The translations under genes and the position numbers were made by a program. Positions 14,418-22,308 of a stretch of 34,552 bases of DNA are shown piece by piece; within the stretch, counting starts at the first letter, position 1; every line of letters begins with the position of its first letter. The notes below the pieces were generated by a model. The model worked only from the letters and a program-made list of their open reading frames with translations, was not told the DNA's origin and did not search any database. Source of the stretch: an uncultured Oscillospiraceae bacterium (GTDB taxonomy: Bacteria; Bacillota; Clostridia; Oscillospirales; Oscillospiraceae); NCBI GenBank assembly GCA_900752285.1, contig CAADUW010000038.1:1-34552 (forward strand), written 5' to 3'.

Positions 14418-15020
14418 TTATTCCTCCGTCCGCTCAAATCTGCCCCGAGGCAGGCGGCGGTAGACGGCATTCACAATGGCATTGCCCAGAAAGGCAAAGA
14501 CGATACCGGCAAAGAGGGAGAAAATCACGTCAGTCGGATAGTGGACATACAGGTACAGCCGGGAGAAAGCAATCAGGCAGGCAAGAATTGTTGCCGGGAT
14601 GCCCATCCGCTTGTCGTGAATCAGCAGCACGACACAGGCCTCGAAGGAGGCGATGGTATGTCCGGAGGGGAAGGAATAGTCATGCTGGGCGCTGATAAGC
14701 AGTGGAATGGTTTTCCCCAGTGTTTCCTGCAGATCATAGGGGCGGATCCGGGCAATCAGGGGTTTCAGGGTCACGTTGCACACCAGAACCCCCAGGATCA
14801 GGGCCGCCAGCATGGAGAAGCCCGTTTTCCGGTATTGCCGGAAGAACAGCAGTACCACCGCGACGGCGATCCAGAAAACGCCGCCGTCACCGAACAGGGT
14901 CACAATGGGCATCGCCTTATCCAGAAACGCGCACTGCAGATGAGCCTGAATCCAGTCCAGAATGGGCAAGTCAAAGGAAATCGCCCAAGCTGCAAGGAGC
15001 TGTCGGACAGCTTCCAGCAT
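14418..15020 (-). CDS. PAP2-family membrane lipid phosphatase
   Basis: A 200-residue polytopic membrane protein of the PAP2 (type 2 phosphatidic acid phosphatase / undecaprenyl-diphosphatase) family. The three catalytic motifs are intact: K86 to P94 (KPLIARIRP), PSGH (118-121), and SRLYLYVHYPTD (S153, R154, H160, D164). About five or six helices surround them. It removes phosphate from a membrane lipid such as undecaprenyl pyrophosphate or phosphatidylglycerophosphate, outside the cytoplasm. Its start codon overlaps the upstream stop by one base (TGATG), so it is translationally coupled to the anchored protein and belongs to the envelope operon. Recycling of a lipid carrier used by the upstream glycosyltransferase would make sense but is inferred. 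Confidence 0.9.
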   Translation of the reverse strand: MLEAVRQLLAAWAISFDLPILDWIQAHLQCAFLDKAMPIVTLFGDGGVFWIAVAVVLLFFRQYRKTGFSMLAALILGVLVCNVTLKPLIARIRPYDLQETLGKTIPLLISAQHDYSFPSGHTIASFEACVVLLIHDKRMGIPATILACLIAFSRLYLYVHYPTDVIFSLFAGIVFAFLGNAIVNAVYRRLPRGRFERTEE

Positions 15021-16582
15021 CAGCCTTCTCCTCCTTCCGTCGTTGCCGCGGCCGCAGCCGCGTCCTCCAGATAAGCGTACAGTGTCATGGGCTCCAGAAT
15101 GGTACCGGAGGCAAGCTTCACGGTGCCGTCAGCTTCCGGCGTGAAGACCACGGTCAGCTGTTCACGGCCGGAAGCATCCCGATCCTTCCGCACCCAGCTC
15201 AGGGTCTTTCCCTCGGGGACGGAGATCACCGGGGTTTCCAGCTCTTCCGTATCCGTGTTATAGAAGCCGCTGCTGAGTTCCGTATCGCCGTCCATGAAGG
15301 TCAGGCGCACCTGCCCCACCGGGGTCTGAATGGTGCCCGCGATCATGTCATAAATCATCCATTTTTCGTTCTTCGTTTTGAAGAACAGGGTATAGTCAAT
15401 GGGGTATTCCTTGATGGATCCGTCGGTACGGGTGGTGGTCATGGTCATGGACACCCGGCAGGTGAAGAGGTCGGTATTGTACCGGACATACTCGGTGACT
15501 TCCTCGTTCAGGAACTTCTGGCCGGAGCCGGACTTGGTCCAGCCCAGGACCGCGCTCATAATGCCCTTGTAAGCTTCCTCGGATGGATCAAAGTAGGACG
15601 CAACGGTTCCCCGGTTGCCGATGCCCAGCAGGAACTTGCCGTAGGCCTCCATGGCCTCAATGGCCCGCTGCTTCAGGTCGTCCGGAATGGTATTGGTCTC
15701 GGTCTGCTCCACGAACATGCCGGTTTCCTCGTCATAGCTGACGGGCATGGCGTTGCCGTTCTGGTCGTTCACCGTAACGGTAGGCCGGGTGATCAGGCCG
15801 TCGATTTCCTGAATGCAGGTCTTGACGCTGTTGGTGCCGATGGGCAGATACTCGTCCGCCTTGGTGGTAGCGATCTGAATGGTAAAGCTGTCATCCAGCG
15901 GTGCGCCGTTTACATAGGCAGTGTGTCCGTACATCTTTTCGATCCGGTACCCTTCCGCCCGGTCGAAAATCAGCTCCACGGACTTCAGCTGCCAGTCGGG
16001 AATGTCCGTGATCTTGTCCGTTCCGCCGGACAGGGTAAAGGTGGCGATCTTGTCATCCCCTGCCTTCACAAGATACTTCATGAGATCCGTAGAAGCACCG
16101 GCAGAGGTCTGGGTATAGGTCAGTTCTTTTCCGGCAGTCTTTTCCTGCATATAGCTCACGTAGGCATCCGCGCCCTCATAAGGGGTATCCTGAATGCCCG
16201 CCTGCCGGTAGAGAGCCGCCCAGTCCGGATTCGCGAAAAGCTGATCAAAGACCTCCTGACTTTTAACCGTCGGCTGAGAAGCCTCGTAGTCCACGAGCCA
16301 TCCCTGCAGCCAGCGGGTCGCAAGGAACATGCCGCCCGCAAAGACAACGATCAGCAGGAAATAGACGGTGTAGAAAATCGTGGTACCCGTCCGGGAGCTC
16401 TTCTTCTGAACGGGCTGAGGGGCAGAACGGGGCGTCTGCCGGACTGCCGCCGTAGTCTGCGGAACGGCGCGGGAAGCCCCTGCGCCGGTGCTCTGTGCCG
16501 GACGGGTCGTCCTCGGAGGCGTGGGATCCCGGCGAACGGGATTTCCTGCCCGGTTATCGGATTGAAATTTACCGCGGTACAT
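15020..16582 (-). CDS. Membrane-anchored protein of unknown function
   Basis: A 520-residue protein I do not recognise. The first about 65 residues are cytoplasmic, basic, and rich in Pro, Arg, Thr and Ala (TPPRTTRPAQSTGAGASRA...). One membrane helix follows (FYTVYFLLIVVFAGGMFLA). The remaining about 430 residues would be outside; they look like beta-rich, NTF2-like or SnoaL-like modules (NPDWAALYRQAGI, FKTKNEKWMIYDMIAGTIQTPVG), ending in an Ala-rich tail. The ATG at 16582 is chosen over a GTG three codons upstream because GTGAGGTG is then a proper ribosome site. It lies between a phosphodiester glycosidase-like gene and a PAP2 gene with almost no spacing, so a cell-envelope role is likely. 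Confidence 0.8.
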   Translation of the reverse strand: MYRGKFQSDNRAGNPVRRDPTPPRTTRPAQSTGAGASRAVPQTTAAVRQTPRSAPQPVQKKSSRTGTTIFYTVYFLLIVVFAGGMFLATRWLQGWLVDYEASQPTVKSQEVFDQLFANPDWAALYRQAGIQDTPYEGADAYVSYMQEKTAGKELTYTQTSAGASTDLMKYLVKAGDDKIATFTLSGGTDKITDIPDWQLKSVELIFDRAEGYRIEKMYGHTAYVNGAPLDDSFTIQIATTKADEYLPIGTNSVKTCIQEIDGLITRPTVTVNDQNGNAMPVSYDEETGMFVEQTETNTIPDDLKQRAIEAMEAYGKFLLGIGNRGTVASYFDPSEEAYKGIMSAVLGWTKSGSGQKFLNEEVTEYVRYNTDLFTCRVSMTMTTTRTDGSIKEYPIDYTLFFKTKNEKWMIYDMIAGTIQTPVGQVRLTFMDGDTELSSGFYNTDTEELETPVISVPEGKTLSWVRKDRDASGREQLTVVFTPEADGTVKLASGTILEPMTLYAYLEDAAAAAATTEGGEG

Positions 16583-16592
16583 GATCTTCACC

Positions 16593-17756
16593 TCACTGTT
16601 CCGGCCGAACCATCCAGAAGTCCGGCATCTTTCTGGGCTCTGCCTGCAGCAGAGAGTAGCTGTTGATCATCTGAACCTTGCCCGCCTCCCCATAGCGGCC
16701 GTAGGTGTCCCGGTAGAGCATGACCGAAGAGGAGCCGCCGTCCATATTGCAGGCGTTCACCGCACCGTACTCCACCATGATGTCGATCACATCGTGATAG
16801 GTGCCGCCTACGGAACCGGGCTGCCGTCCGTCCACGCAGACGAAAATCACGGTGCCGTCGGCGCGCTGGCCGATGGCGGTGCGGGGGTTATAGCCGGAGT
16901 TGCTGTTATACGCCACGTCGTTGATCTCGCCGTTCATGATGAGCACGGGGCCGAACTCGCAGCCGTCCCGAATGCCCAACGCATTGGCCTGATCCACCGT
17001 CATGGTCTTGGCGACCACAAGCACGTCGTTCTGGTCAAAGCCCGCGAAGCCGGTCTCCTGCAGATACTCCCGATAGCTGTTGGAGCGGAACTGCCCCTGG
17101 GCATACACAATGCCGCTGGGCACGCTGCCGACCTCGGGGCCCGCCGTACCGTTATCTAGGAACGCACCGGCGTTGATGGCTGCGATGGCGCCCTCGGTCT
17201 CGATCTGGGCGTTGATCCGGGTGCCGGGGGTGTTGGTGTTCCAGTTTGCGGAGGACATGGCCATGTAGACCCGGGAGGGATCCCGGATCAGCATGATATG
17301 GGCATTGAAGGTTTTGCCGCCGTAGGACTCGATCCGGATGCCGTCCGGGCAATTGGCCCACTCGTCGCCGCCGGTGGACAGTGCCTGTCCCCGGTTAATG
17401 ACCACCTGAGAGCTGTCGGACACATTGTCGGTAAGCTCGGTACCCCGATCCGCCCGGATCTGCTCCACAGCCTCGTCTCCCATAAACAGTCCCGGGATCC
17501 ACTTGGTGGCGCTGGGCTCCAGCAGAGTCATGGTCAGCACGTTCCGTGCGGCAGGCGACGGACCGTTGAACACGGTGTAGCACAGGATGGCAACTGCGCC
17601 TACCAGCATGAAAATGAGGGTAAAAAGCATCAGGAAAAAGCGGCGGATGATTCTGCCCGCCAGACCGCTTTTCTTTTTCTTCTGCGGCTTCACTGCGGCA
17701 TTGTTCTGTGTCTCCCGCGAAGTGCGGGAGGACTGATTCTGAGTTTTTTCACGCAT
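16593..17756 (-). CDS. Phosphodiester glycosidase (NAGPA-like) family membrane protein
   Basis: A 387-residue protein with a basic N-terminal tail, one membrane helix (about 33-58, FFLMLFTLIFMLVGAVAILCY) and an extracellular domain related to N-acetylglucosamine-1-phosphodiester alpha-N-acetylglucosaminidase (NAGPA, PF09992). Family hallmarks: INAQIETEGAIAAINAGAF, YNPRTAIGQRADGTVIFVCVDGR, and NACNMDGGSSSVMLY near the C-terminus. Enzymes of this family cleave or transfer sugar-phosphodiester bonds; bacterial members are tied to teichoic-acid-like or exopolysaccharide glycan remodelling. It starts 5 bases after the glycosyltransferase stop, with GAGGT as ribosome site overlapping that stop. Confidence 0.9.
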   Translation of the reverse strand: MREKTQNQSSRTSRETQNNAAVKPQKKKKSGLAGRIIRRFFLMLFTLIFMLVGAVAILCYTVFNGPSPAARNVLTMTLLEPSATKWIPGLFMGDEAVEQIRADRGTELTDNVSDSSQVVINRGQALSTGGDEWANCPDGIRIESYGGKTFNAHIMLIRDPSRVYMAMSSANWNTNTPGTRINAQIETEGAIAAINAGAFLDNGTAGPEVGSVPSGIVYAQGQFRSNSYREYLQETGFAGFDQNDVLVVAKTMTVDQANALGIRDGCEFGPVLIMNGEINDVAYNSNSGYNPRTAIGQRADGTVIFVCVDGRQPGSVGGTYHDVIDIMVEYGAVNACNMDGGSSSVMLYRDTYGRYGEAGKVQMINSYSLLQAEPRKMPDFWMVRPEQ

Positions 17757-17761
17757 ACATG

Positions 17762-18871
17762 TTACCTCGCGGATTCAGATTTTTGCGGAGCAAAGACCCA
17801 GCGCTGCTGGATCGTATAGCTTACGAAGTAAAGCACCACCATCACGACCACATGCAGCACCGTCCGCAGGCCGCTGGCTCTGTCGCCGACCCGGAACACG
17901 GCGTATACGCCCTGATCCAGCAGGATCTGAACCACCAGCTGTGCCGCGACCAGCAGATAGTAGCGCAGCAGAGCTTTGCCGGTGCTGACTTTGGTCCGGA
18001 ACACCACATACCGGTTCAGAAGGAAGTTTACAAGAGATGAGATCACCCGCGCGATTCCTCCGGAGGCGGCAGTCAGTGCCAGTCCGCTCAGGGTCGCCGC
18101 AAAGGCCCCCGACAGCAGCCGGTAGCTCACGGTGTCCACCACCGCACAGGTCAGAGAACTGAGGGTGTAGCGGAAGAAATGAGCAAGGATCAGCTTGTAA
18201 ATCCGCCAGGAATCCTTGATGACGTGGAAGTGAGAGCTTTTGTTTTCCTCTATGTAGACGGTGCGGATCTTCACCTCGTCAAAGGGAATGCCATTCGTCT
18301 TCATAGCAAGGAGCATATTGGTCTCGTACTCAAATCGGTCGCCGGAGACGGTATTGAAAACCTCCACGGCGTCCCGGGGGATGGCGCGCAGTCCCGTCTG
18401 GGTATCCGAAATGACCATGCCGCAGAACAGCTTGAACACGAGGGAGGTCGTATGATTGCCGAACCGGCTTCTGGGCGGCACATCCGGCAATGTAAAGTCC
18501 CGGCAGCCCAGGGTTACATGCCCGGTTTCCAGCATGTATTCCGTGCAGGCGCGGGTATCCGCCGGGTGGTGCTGATTGTCCCCGTCCACGGTGACAATGC
18601 CCTTTCCCTCCGGGCGGTTTGCCAGGAACCAGGTAAAGGCGGTTTTGAGAGCCGCGCCCTTGCCCCGGTTGACCTCGTGGGTCAGCAGGGTAATTTCCGG
18701 ATGGGCCGCAGCCGCATCCGTAAAGTAGTGGAGATTTTCCGGTTTACTGCCGTCATTGACAAGGATAATATCCCGGAATCCGTACTCCAGCAGTCCGTCA
18801 ATGACCGCAGTCAGCTTTTCATCCGGATCCAGCGAGGGCAGCACAACGGAAACGTTCATCAGATCTTCCAT
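17762..18871 (-). CDS. GT2 glycosyltransferase fused to GtrA-like membrane domain
   Basis: A 369-residue two-domain protein. Residues 1-230 are a dolichyl-phosphate-mannose-synthase-like GT-A domain: SVVLPSLDPDEKL, ILVNDGSK, NRGKGAALKTAF, the metal-binding DGDNQHHP (96-103), and TQTGLRAIP. Residues about 235-360 are a four-helix GtrA-like domain (LAHFFRYTLSSLTCAVVDTVSYRLL ... SSLVNFLLNRYVVFRTK ... QQRWVF). Such fusions are thought to charge a polyprenyl phosphate with a sugar and flip it across the membrane. The start ATG has AGAGGT upstream; a later ATG at residue 5 is also possible. First gene of the four-gene envelope operon. Confidence 0.92.
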   Translation of the reverse strand: MEDLMNVSVVLPSLDPDEKLTAVIDGLLEYGFRDIILVNDGSKPENLHYFTDAAAAHPEITLLTHEVNRGKGAALKTAFTWFLANRPEGKGIVTVDGDNQHHPADTRACTEYMLETGHVTLGCRDFTLPDVPPRSRFGNHTTSLVFKLFCGMVISDTQTGLRAIPRDAVEVFNTVSGDRFEYETNMLLAMKTNGIPFDEVKIRTVYIEENKSSHFHVIKDSWRIYKLILAHFFRYTLSSLTCAVVDTVSYRLLSGAFAATLSGLALTAASGGIARVISSLVNFLLNRYVVFRTKVSTGKALLRYYLLVAAQLVVQILLDQGVYAVFRVGDRASGLRTVLHVVVMVVLYFVSYTIQQRWVFAPQKSESAR

Positions 18872-18922
18872 TTTTCGACCTCTTCTATTTGAAATAGCCT
18901 GAAATCACAGTTTAGTCACATT

Positions 18923-18950
18923 AGTATATCACATTCCGCCCGCTTTGCAA
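18923..18950 (-). promoter_or_regulatory. Predicted promoter of the GT2-GtrA operon
   Basis: On the minus strand TTGCAA (18945-18950), a 16-base spacer and TATACT (18923-18928), about 50 bases before the start codon. Prediction only. Confidence 0.6.
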
Positions 18951-19115
18951 AGCCTTTTTGCAAATTATTAAGATAAAACTAAGGGTCCTCTGTTCTTCCT
19001 GTCAAAAGCTTCTTTTCTATCCAGTATTCCACCGGTTTCCCACAAAAATCAGGATATTTTTTCCAGATAATTTCTGAAGGTTTTCTTACAATCTCCCACG
19101 GTCCGGGGAAAGCGG

Positions 19116-19144
19116 TTGTTTTTGCGAAAAAAATGTGGTAACAT
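19116..19144 (+). promoter_or_regulatory. Predicted promoter of the YdcF-like gene
   Basis: TTGTTT (19116-19121), a 17-base spacer and TAACAT (19139-19144), about 80 bases before the ATG. Prediction only. Confidence 0.5.
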
Positions 19145-19223
19145 GGGGATGCCATCCGGATACGGAACAGCGCCCTTTCCGAGGGGCCGGCATTCACTTT
19201 GATTTCAACTGGAGGAACATATC

Positions 19224-20006
19224 ATGGGCACTCCGTCTCTCGGCAGGCGGCTTCTTCGCCTGCTTCCCTGGCTGTGCTGCGCCATACTTGCCGCGGCTGC
19301 CTTTGTACTGAAATTTCTGCTGCCGGGCTACAGCTTTTCCGCACTGGTTTGCTGCTGCCTGATCGGGCTGATTCTGTTCTATACCCTCTTTCCCCGTCTG
19401 GGGACCCGGTTCCCCCGGTTTACCCGAATCACGCTCCGGGTCTTCACCGTGCTTCTGGTGCTGGGGCTTGCCGTCTGCGCCGTTACGGAAGGCTTCATCA
19501 TAAAAGCCAGCTTCGGCTCCAAAGATACGGACGCGGATTACCTCGTGGTGCTGGGCGCCAAGGTGCGGGAGGACGGCCCTTCCGTATCGCTGTGGGACCG
19601 GATCTACGGTGCCTACGATTTTCTGGCCGCTCATCCAGACACCGTTGCGGTGGTCTCCGGCGGGCAGGGCCCGGACGAACCCACGTCGGAGGCTCAGTGC
19701 ATGTTTGACCATCTGACTGCGCTGGGCATTGACCCCGGCCGGATCTATCTGGAGGACAAGTCCACCTCCACAAAGGAGAACATTCTCTTTACTCTGAACC
19801 TGCTGGAGGAAAAAACGGGCTCCCGCCCCAAAAAGCTCTGGGTCGTATCCAGTGAATACCATCTGTGCCGGGCGGGCATGATGACCCGGGACTGCGGCGT
19901 GGAATTTGCGGGCATCCCCGCCAGAACCAGCCGTCCCTCCCAGCTTGTAAACCATTTCCTGCGGGAAATCGCCGGCGTCTGGCACTATATTCTGCTGGGA
20001 TACTGA
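19224..20006 (+). CDS. YdcF/SanA-like (DUF218) membrane protein
   Basis: A 260-residue protein with three N-terminal membrane helices (about 12-30, 36-57 and 70-92) and a C-terminal DUF218 domain. Family blocks: DYLVVLGAKVREDGPS (106-120), VAVVSGGQG (about 145-153) followed by the acidic TSEAQCM, and STSTKENILFTLNLLEE, then WVVSSEYHLCRAGMMTRDCGV. E. coli ElyC and SanA of this family are linked to envelope integrity and lipid-carrier metabolism; the precise reaction is not established. The ATG follows CTGGAGGAA. It is monocistronic or a loose partner of downstream genes, since a repeat-rich 367-base gap follows. Confidence 0.87.
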   Translation: MGTPSLGRRLLRLLPWLCCAILAAAAFVLKFLLPGYSFSALVCCCLIGLILFYTLFPRLGTRFPRFTRITLRVFTVLLVLGLAVCAVTEGFIIKASFGSKDTDADYLVVLGAKVREDGPSVSLWDRIYGAYDFLAAHPDTVAVVSGGQGPDEPTSEAQCMFDHLTALGIDPGRIYLEDKSTSTKENILFTLNLLEEKTGSRPKKLWVVSSEYHLCRAGMMTRDCGVEFAGIPARTSRPSQLVNHFLREIAGVWHYILLGY

Positions 20007-20062
20007 AAGCGTGAAAATCGGAATTCAGCGGCATGCATTCCGAACAGCATTGCCATTGAGAA

Positions 20063-20090
20063 CCAGTCCCCGATCACCGGTCATTCCGAG
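20063..20090 (+). repeat. Dispersed repeat copy (CCAGTCCCCGAT type)
   Basis: These 28 bases match 29179-29206 with three differences; both contain CCAGTCCCCGAT and GGTCATTCCG. Two copies far apart in intergenic DNA indicate a dispersed non-coding repeat. Confidence 0.65.
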
Positions 20091-20236
20091 CCAGTCCTCG
20101 GGCCGACGTGGAACCGAAGGGAATGCCTCTGGCAGAATCTCCCCGTTGAATGGGACAGGGGAACGATGACCTCCCGGTGCTTTTGCAGAAATCGGCGGAA
20201 TTTTGGGAGTGCATCGATATGTGGTACCTTTCATCC

Positions 20237-20281
20237 GGGAGATTCTCACGCCAGTGACATCGGTCACTGGCTCAGAATAAC
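20237..20281 (-). repeat. Palindromic dispersed repeat (GCCAGTGAC type)
   Basis: GCCAGTGAC (20250-20258) and GTCACTGGC (20263-20271) form a 9-bp stem with a 4-base loop, flanked by GGGAGATTCTCAC and TCAGAATAAC. Read on the minus strand it resembles 29169-29232 (ATTC-AGCCAGT ... GCGTG-GAATCTCC), so both are likely the same short palindromic family. Confidence 0.65.
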
Positions 20282-20373
20282 ACCTTGTCGGGGCAGCCCT
20301 CTCAGTCACGGCTTTGCGCCGCACACGAAATTCCATTTATCGAAGCAAAATTTTATCCTTGGAGGTAATGTTT

Positions 20374-21414
20374 ATGTTGGATCGAAGCTATGCGGACTTT
20401 GCCTGGGAGCAGGCGGCGGCTTTGCTGGGGGTGGATTCTCCCACGGGTTACACGGAAAACGCCGCCGCATGGGTCATGGACGCCTTTGGGGCTCTGGGCT
20501 TTGCCGCACGGAAAACCGGGAAGGGCGGCGTGCTCATTGACCTTGGCGGTGCGGACAACGGCGACGGACTGCTTCTGGAGGCTCACACGGATACACTGGG
20601 CGCCATGGTTTCCCAGATCAAGGGAACCGGACGGCTGGCGCTGACGCCTCTGGGCGGCATGAATCCCAACAACGGGGAAGCGGAAAACGTCCGGGTGTAC
20701 ACCCGGGACGGGAAGGTCGTGGAAGGCACGCTCCAGCTGTGCAACGCCTCCATCCACGTAAACGGCAGCTACAGCGACACCAAACGCAGCTACGACACGG
20801 TAGAGGTGGTGCTGGACGAGGATGTGAACTCCGCCGAAGACACAAAGAAGCTGGGTATTCAGGTGGGCGATATCGTCTGCTTCGAGCCCCGCACCCGGCG
20901 CACCGCATCCGGCTACCTCAAAAGCCGGTTTCTGGATGACAAGCTGTCTGTGGGCATTCTGCTGGGGTTTGCCAAATATCTGCATGACAACGCCGTCTCC
21001 CTGCCCCGCCGAACCTGTGTCCATGTGACGGTTTACGAAGAAGTCGGACACGGCGGCTGCGCCTCGGTGCCCGCCGGAGTGGCGGAAGCAATTTCCGTTG
21101 ACATGGGCTGTGTGGGCAACGGCCTGACCTGCACGGAACGGCAGGTCTCCATCTGCGCCAAGGATTCCGGCGGCCCCTACAGCTATGAAGTTGTGGGCAA
21201 GCTCATTCAGGCGGCAAAGGACATGGGGGCCGACTATGCCGTGGATGTATATCCCCACTACGGCTCCGATGTAGAAGCCACCCTCCGGGCCGGCTTTGAC
21301 GTTCGCCACGGACTGATCGGCGCCGGTGTCTACGCCAGCCACGGCTACGAGCGCAGCCACATTGACGGCGTGTACAACACCCTGCTGGTCCTGTGCGGAT
21401 ACCTGAAGGTGTAA
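20374..21414 (+). CDS. M42 family metallo-aminopeptidase
   Basis: A 346-residue cytosolic di-metal aminopeptidase of the M42 (glutamyl aminopeptidase / FrvX-like) family. Metal ligands and catalytic residues are visible: LEAHTDTLGAM (H71, D73), SRFLDDKLSVG (bridging Asp), VYEEVGHGG (catalytic Glu and metal Glu), SVDMGCVGNG, HYGSDVEATL and a late ASHGYERSHIDG (terminal His ligand). I place the start at the ATG 20374; an ATG six bases upstream lies only two bases from GGAGG, too close. Downstream, the terminator hairpin is fused to the ribosome site of the deacetylase gene. It trims N-terminal residues from peptides, which would suit the peptide transporter elsewhere in the window. Confidence 0.93.
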   Translation: MLDRSYADFAWEQAAALLGVDSPTGYTENAAAWVMDAFGALGFAARKTGKGGVLIDLGGADNGDGLLLEAHTDTLGAMVSQIKGTGRLALTPLGGMNPNNGEAENVRVYTRDGKVVEGTLQLCNASIHVNGSYSDTKRSYDTVEVVLDEDVNSAEDTKKLGIQVGDIVCFEPRTRRTASGYLKSRFLDDKLSVGILLGFAKYLHDNAVSLPRRTCVHVTVYEEVGHGGCASVPAGVAEAISVDMGCVGNGLTCTERQVSICAKDSGGPYSYEVVGKLIQAAKDMGADYAVDVYPHYGSDVEATLRAGFDVRHGLIGAGVYASHGYERSHIDGVYNTLLVLCGYLKV

Positions 21415-21435
21415 CCGCTTTTCCACATGCATAAA

Positions 21436-21482
21436 CCCTCCTTCCGGGGCATAGGCTTGCCCATCGGGAGGAGGGATTTTTT
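21436..21482 (+). terminator. Terminator whose right arm holds the pdaA ribosome site
   Basis: CCCTCCTTCCG (21436-21446) pairs with CGGGAGGAGGG (21465-21475), one G-U pair, followed by ATTTTTT. The right arm is also the only SD (GGAGGAGG) for the ATG at 21484. Folding would therefore both end transcription and hide the ribosome site. Confidence 0.75.
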
Positions 21483-21483
21483 C

Positions 21484-22263
21484 ATGCGGAAACGGGATTG
21501 GTGGATCCTTCTGGGCGCGCTTGGTCTGGCGGCGGGTGCCATGCTCTTTCTCTATTTCGGCAGCAGCCTGCAAACCGGCTCCTGGGGGCTGAGCTTCCGA
21601 CAGGAGGGAGCGCCGCCCATCGGCAACGCCGGACAGGATCAGCTGCGGCGCTATGACGCCGCCTATCTGGGCGATACTACCCAAAAGGTTCTGTATCTGA
21701 CCTTTGACGCCGGATATGAAAACGGCTGCACGGAGCAGATTCTGGATACGCTGAAAGCCCATCGGGTAAGCGCTGCATTTTTTCTCGTGGGAAATTATAT
21801 TGAGCGGAACGCCGATCTGGTCCGGCGGATGGTGGAGGAAGGGCATCTTGTGGGCAATCATACCCTGCACCACTACGACATGAGCCGCCTCGGAAACACC
21901 CAAGCCTTTCGGAAGGAGCTGCAGGGGCTGGAAGATCTGTTCCGGGAAACCACCGGGCAGGAGCTTCCGAAATATTACCGCCCGCCTCAGGGAATTTACA
22001 GTGAGGAAAACCTGACCATGGCAAAGGAACTGGGCTACCGGACGGTTTTCTGGAGTCTTGCCTACGTAGACTGGAAAAATGACGATCAGCCGGACCCGGA
22101 TGCGTCCCTGAGCAAGCTTCTCCGCCGCACCCACAACGGCGCCGTGGTGCTGCTCCACTCCACATCCCGGACCAACGCAAAAATTCTGGACGCCCTGCTG
22201 ACCGGCTGGGAAAAAGCCGGATACCGCTTCGGCACCCTGCCGGAGTTGTTCCCGGGAACGTAG
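21484..22263 (+). CDS. pdaA: Polysaccharide deacetylase, PdaA-like
   Basis: A 259-residue secreted or anchored NodB-fold deacetylase. One N-terminal hydrophobic helix (about 7-27) then the catalytic domain: YLTFDAGYENG (D75; TFDxGYENG is typical of PdaA), GNHTLHHYDMS (metal His126 and His130), YYRPPQGIYSEENL, FWSLAYVDWKNDDQP, and the final AVVLLHSTSRTNAKIL. PdaA makes muramic-delta-lactam of the spore cortex, so a spore-forming host is suggested. The length equals that of the family. The start ATG is preceded by GGGAGGAGGG, which is part of a terminator-like hairpin. It ends convergently with the yerC-like gene. Confidence 0.9.
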   Translation: MRKRDWWILLGALGLAAGAMLFLYFGSSLQTGSWGLSFRQEGAPPIGNAGQDQLRRYDAAYLGDTTQKVLYLTFDAGYENGCTEQILDTLKAHRVSAAFFLVGNYIERNADLVRRMVEEGHLVGNHTLHHYDMSRLGNTQAFRKELQGLEDLFRETTGQELPKYYRPPQGIYSEENLTMAKELGYRTVFWSLAYVDWKNDDQPDPDASLSKLLRRTHNGAVVLLHSTSRTNAKILDALLTGWEKAGYRFGTLPELFPGT

Positions 22264-22308
22264 AAAATTGAAATTCAGTGCGCTCCGCGCTGTGCAATAA
22301 ATTCCGGT

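Larger units (their letters stand above)
18872..19223. other. Divergent promoter region, GT2 operon and ydcF-like gene
   Basis: A 352-base AT-rich spacer without a gene. It holds oppositely directed promoters at both ends (annotated separately). I see no riboswitch-like or long repeat structure in the middle. Confidence 0.6.
20007..20373. other. Repeat-bearing intergenic region before the M42 peptidase gene
   Basis: No gene is supported. The stretch contains two members of a dispersed repeat family (20063-20090 and 20237-20281, annotated separately). There is no clear terminator for the YdcF-like gene or strong promoter for the next gene, apart from the SD GGAGG at 20361. Confidence 0.55.

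Noticed and set aside
14702..16666. 654-codon open frame on the plus strand
   Set aside because: It runs antisense through the PAP2 and anchored-protein genes, whose motifs, ribosome sites and coupling are convincing.
20353..22158. A 601-codon open frame on the minus strand
   Set aside because: It is antisense to the M42 peptidase and pdaA genes, both with intact active-site motifs. Its translation has no recognisable domain, and it is open only because of the codon bias of the high-GC genes opposite.
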